Assembly (NCBI RefSeq): GCF_027409185.1
Contig: NC_084464.1
Location: forward strand, 43,933,095 to 43,997,094
Direction of reading: 5' to 3'
Origin: Cynocephalus volans
Lineage: Eukaryota > Chordata > Mammalia > Dermoptera > Cynocephalidae
DNA: 64,000 nt
The position numbers were made by a program, and so were the translations under genes. This document shows, one piece after another, positions 61,291-64,000 of this stretch (positions within the stretch are counted from its first letter, which is position 1; every line of letters begins with the position of its first letter). The notes beneath the pieces are model-generated. The model worked only from the letters and a program-made list of their open reading frames with translations. It was not told the DNA's origin and ran no database searches.

Positions 61291-63967
61291 AGATGACTAG
61301 TAAGGGGATCTTAACCCTTGACTTGGTGTGTCAGCACCACACTCTCCCAAGTGAGCTAACCGGCCATCCTTATATAGGGATCCGAACCCGTGGCCTTGGT
61401 GTTATCAGCACCACACTCTCCCAAGTGAGCCATGGGCCGGCTCCTCAAAATATCTTCTAACCTTCTTTGTGATCTTTTCCTTTGAGTCATTGGGTTGGTT
61501 AGAAACGTATGTCATAATTTCCAAACATTTTCTTATTGTCTTGTTACTGATTTTTATCATGAATGACATTGTGGCTGGAGAACATACATAATATGATTTC
61601 AGTCATTTGAAATTCATTGACTTGTTTTGTGCTATATGGTCAGTTTTGCTAAATGTTCTGTGTGTGATGATACTTCAAAAAGTTCATGGAAAGATTCATA
61701 TTATCTTTTAATTCTGTTTTTCCACAAATTTTTGAAGTATACTTGTATATTTGAAAATAATGTATGTTATTCAGTTATTAATTTCTTAATAGCTGAAGTT
61801 ATTAACTTATTGAAGTTATTGAAAACTTCTATTTCTTTACTGATTATGTGATCTATTCTGTGAATTTATGAGAGTTGGATTAATATACATCTGTGATTGT
61901 GGATTTGTAATCGTTTCTTCAAATATTTCTCCTACTTTATTATCTCAGTTTTTTCCTTCTGGGACTCAAATTACATATACGTTGAATTTTTTCTTTGTAT
62001 CCTTTAAGTCTCTTAGGCTCTTTTCTGTATTTTTAATATTTTTTACTCTCTTTATTGTATTCTGGTTAGTTTGTTAAAATCTCTCTCACAGACTAAACTT
62101 TTTATTCATCTGTGCCTAATGCATTAAACCCATCCATTGAGTTCTCAATTTCATTTACTTTATTTTTATTAAAATTTCTACTTGAATATTTTACAAACCT
62201 GCTGTGTCACTTTTTATAATTTCCAGCTGAGATTTTCCATCTTGGCTTTTATTTATTTTAGTATTATGAGCATAGATTTTATTTATTTATTTATTTATTT
62301 ATTGGATTCCCTTTATTTATTTATTCAACTTGTATTATCTTTTTTTAGTTTATCAGTATACAATGTAGTTGATTTTCATGTCCCTTTACCAATTCTTCCT
62401 TTTCCTCCCTCCCTCTACCCCCTCTCTCCCCATCAACATCATATCTGTTCACTTGTCTTAACAAGTTCAAGGAATTGTGATTGTTGTGTCTTCTTCGCCC
62501 CCCTCCCCCAGTTCATTTGTTTGCTTACTTATTTATTTTTATTAGCTCCCACAAATAAGTGAGAACATGCAGTATTTTTCTGTGCCCAGCTTATTTCATT
62601 AATATAATTTTCTCTAAGTCCATCCATGCTGCTGCAAATGGTAGTATTTCATTTTTTTTTTTTTAATAGCAGAGTAGTATTCAATTGTGTAGATATACCA
62701 CATTTTCCTTATGCACTCATCTGATGATGGGCAATTGGGCTGGTTCCAACTCTTGGCTATTGTAAATAGTGCTACAATAAACATGGGAGTACAGGTATCC
62801 CTTCGACATGATGATTTCCATTTCTCTGGGTATATACCCAGCAGTGGAATAGCTGGGTCGTATGGTAGATCTATCTGTAATTGTTTGAGGAAACTCCATG
62901 CCATTTTCCATAAAGGCTGCACCATTTTGCAGTCCCACCAACAGTGTACGAGGGTTCCTTTTTCTCCACATCCTCACCAGCATTTGTCATTTTCAGTCTT
63001 TTGGATATTAGTCATACTAACTGGAGTGAGATGGTATCTCACTGTGGTTTTGATTTGCATTTCCCAAATGCTGAGTGATGTTGAGCCTTTTTTCATGTGT
63101 CTGTTGGCCATTCGTGTATCTTCCTTTGAGAAATGCCTATTCAGATAAGCATAGATTTAAAAAAAAAAATCAGTTGTTTTGATAATTCCACTATTACATG
63201 TCTTTTGGGGTCTGTTTCTATTGTCTATCTCTTTTGAGTTTTGTTTTCCTTGTGTGCCAAGTTATTTTTGACTATGTACTGGACAGGTTTGCCTAGATAA
63301 GCAAATGTCCTTAATATCCCAATTACCTCTATGAGTTTTTGTTTTCACTTAGGTATTATATTAGTCTGGTAATTTCTACTTTCTTACGAGCTTTTTAATG
63401 CTTAAAAAAATTTTAAATAATGCTTTTTCAGCATTTTAGTTCATTTTCAACAGGTGGGTTGGTTCTAGCTGTATTCTTGCGAACAGAAGTCCTGGTTTAT
63501 TTTCATTTGTTTTAAACATTTTATCCCATACTCTTCCACACCTTCCCTCACCCAGAATCTAGACTGTTGATTCCCAAATGCAGGGCTGGTGTCTTAATCA
63601 CTGCTTTATCTTAGTGCCTGCCTGGCAAATGACTGGTCTTAGAAAATATGCAAATAAATTTATGTTTGACAGGTAACTGATAAGGCAGGTATACAGGAAG
63701 GTGGGTAAGTAGTTGGAAAAGACTACTGATTTTCTCCCCACAGTTTTTCTTTTAGTAAGAGAAAACTGTCCCAATACTGGCAAATAAAATCTCTCTGCCC
63801 AAAGTGCCTAGAGTATAGCAGAGCATCTTACCCTGACACCCTTCTTTTTCTTCCCATCTCTGTGGAGACAGAAGGAGCTTCAAGAGCAGGGGGAGATCAG
63901 AATCATCCAGCTGGGCTTCGACTTGGATGCCCATGGAATTATCTTCACTGAGGATTATAGGACCAGA
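57419..63967 (+). CDS. STK19: STK19 (RP1/G11), 5' part; continues past the window
   Basis: Despite its name, current work describes STK19 as a winged-helix DNA-binding nuclear protein of transcription-coupled nucleotide excision repair, about 254 aa in human. Coding exons seen: 57419-57518, 57660-57796, 63872-63967; phases run 100, 237, 333 nt, so 111 codons are present and the rest lies beyond the window. The protein starts [19 protein letters not shown] (a basic, probably nuclear-targeting segment), then [42 protein letters not shown] and FTEDYRTR, all close to human. The ATG at 57419 corresponds to human Met111 of the old 368-aa model. The upstream extension of that model cannot be encoded here (see findings). 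Intron 2 is 6.1 kb of mostly transposon sequence. In human the next gene is C4. Confidence 0.93.
57860..59140 (-). mobile_element. L2-like region in STK19 intron 2, interrupted
   Basis: GGGGCAGGCATCGTGGCAGG near 57910, TGTACATGTTGAGTTGATGG near 58410 and GAGTTAAGAGGCCAGGAAGA near 58990 follow the order of inverted L2. Split by a MER5-like element. Boundaries approximate. Confidence 0.5.
58755..58935. mobile_element. MER5-like hAT remnant
   Basis: AGTGTTACTCAATGTATGGC, GTCAGAATTACCTGGGCTGC and GTGGGAATCTACATTTTTGA resemble MER5-type elements. Inserted in the L2. Confidence 0.6.
59595..59950 (-). mobile_element. MaLR-type LTR (MLT1-like)
   Basis: CTGTTTGTGCTGCTATGACA head, GGGAAGCCCAAGATCAAGCC and the CCCATTCATGAGGGTGAAGC body are MLT1-like. 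Solo, diverged. It faces the copy at 60158-60546. The preceding 59160-59590 looks like an old LINE piece. Confidence 0.75.
60158..60546 (+). mobile_element. MaLR-type LTR (MLT1B-like)
   Basis: TGCTATGGTTGAATGTATGT at the 5' end, AGAGGTGGGGCCTCTTGGAA, a GAAAAATAAATG poly(A)-signal region and GGAACAGACTAAG at the 3' end. Near full-length LTR with no internal region; ancient fossil. Confidence 0.82.
61080..61256 (-). mobile_element. CYN SINE dimer nested in another CYN tail
   Basis: Full minus-strand dimer (AAGATGACCGGTAAGGGGAT through GAGCCACGGGCTCAGCCC) sitting in the T-run, i.e. the A-tail, of the SINE at 61257-61444. Confidence 0.88.
61257..61444 (-). mobile_element. CYN SINE dimer, outer element of nested pair
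   Basis: Full minus-strand dimer ending CATGGGCCGGCTCC. The pair is bounded by TCAAAATATCTTCT at 61066-61079 and 61445-61458, so this one inserted first. Confidence 0.88.
62280..63147 (-). mobile_element. L1 3' end, 5'-truncated, 11-bp duplication
   Basis: Minus-strand copy of the end of ORF2 ([40 protein letters not shown]) plus 3' UTR, closely related to the L1 at 6046-11690. Flanked by AGCATAGATTT at 62269-62279 and 63148-63158. Confidence 0.92.
63159..63871. other. End of STK19 intron 2, AT-rich, nothing recognised
   Basis: AT-rich continuation, probably more of the old L1M flanking the insertion, leading to the exon 3 acceptor (GTGGAGACAG at 63862-63871). No gene or clear repeat boundary recognised. 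Confidence 0.35.
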
Positions 63968-64000
63968 GTATGTGTGACTATGTGTGTGTGTCATGGAGGG

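Larger units (their letters stand above)
60550..62268 (-). mobile_element. Ancient L1M, inverted, split by CYN SINEs
   Basis: AT-rich sequence with the inverted ORF2-like phrases TTTTGAAGAATAAAACTTTG and TATGGTCAGTTTTGCTAAAT. Strongly diverged; interrupted at 61080-61444. Confidence 0.6.

Overview
This is mammalian nuclear DNA from the MHC class III region. The gene order and orientation, C2(+) CFB(+) NELFE(-) SKIC2(+) DXO(-) STK19(+), match the human segment just before the RP-C4-CYP21-TNX module. All six genes were placed by matching translated exons to remembered human proteins; every coding exon was checked for GT-AG junctions and running phase. The predicted lengths (C2 751 aa, CFB 764, NELFE 376, SKIC2 1244, DXO 398) are within a few residues of human, so these look like intact genes.

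The organism is most likely a colugo (Dermoptera, Galeopterus/Cynocephalus type). There are no Alu elements. The young SINEs are monomers and dimers derived from tRNA-Ile with an A-tail, which fit the CYN family described from colugos. This assignment rests on recalled family knowledge and was not searched.

Layout. 1-19196: gene-free upstream flank with a nearly full-length L1 (6046-11690), an internally deleted inverted L1 (2725-4376), several CYN SINEs, old MaLR LTRs and a MIR. 19197-31278: C2, 18 exons. 31279-32150: compact C2-CFB spacer with the C2 poly(A) signal, a G5AG5 (MAZ-type) terminator motif, and ISRE, GAS and TATA-like motifs for CFB. 32151-38274: CFB, 18 exons. 38546-43850: NELFE on the minus strand, with the RD dipeptide repeat, an RRM and the miR-1236 mirtron. 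43851-44577: shared NELFE/SKIC2 promoter. 44578-54669: SKIC2, 28 exons. 54833-56651: DXO, tail-to-tail with SKIC2. 56652-57418: shared DXO/STK19 promoter. 57419-63967: the first three coding exons of STK19, with a 6-kb repeat-filled intron; the gene runs off the window.

Function. C2 and CFB are paralogous complement serine proteases for the classical/lectin and alternative C3 convertases. NELFE is a subunit of the negative elongation factor, SKIC2 is the helicase of the cytoplasmic SKI exosome cofactor, DXO is a decapping and 5'-end quality-control nuclease, and STK19 is a winged-helix protein of transcription-coupled repair. RNA-processing genes thus sit directly beside complement genes.

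The most striking observation is a CYN SINE inserted exactly at the 5' splice site of CFB exon 10. Its target-site duplication copied the donor, leaving two donors 100 bp apart; use of the distal one creates a stop codon at the splice junction.
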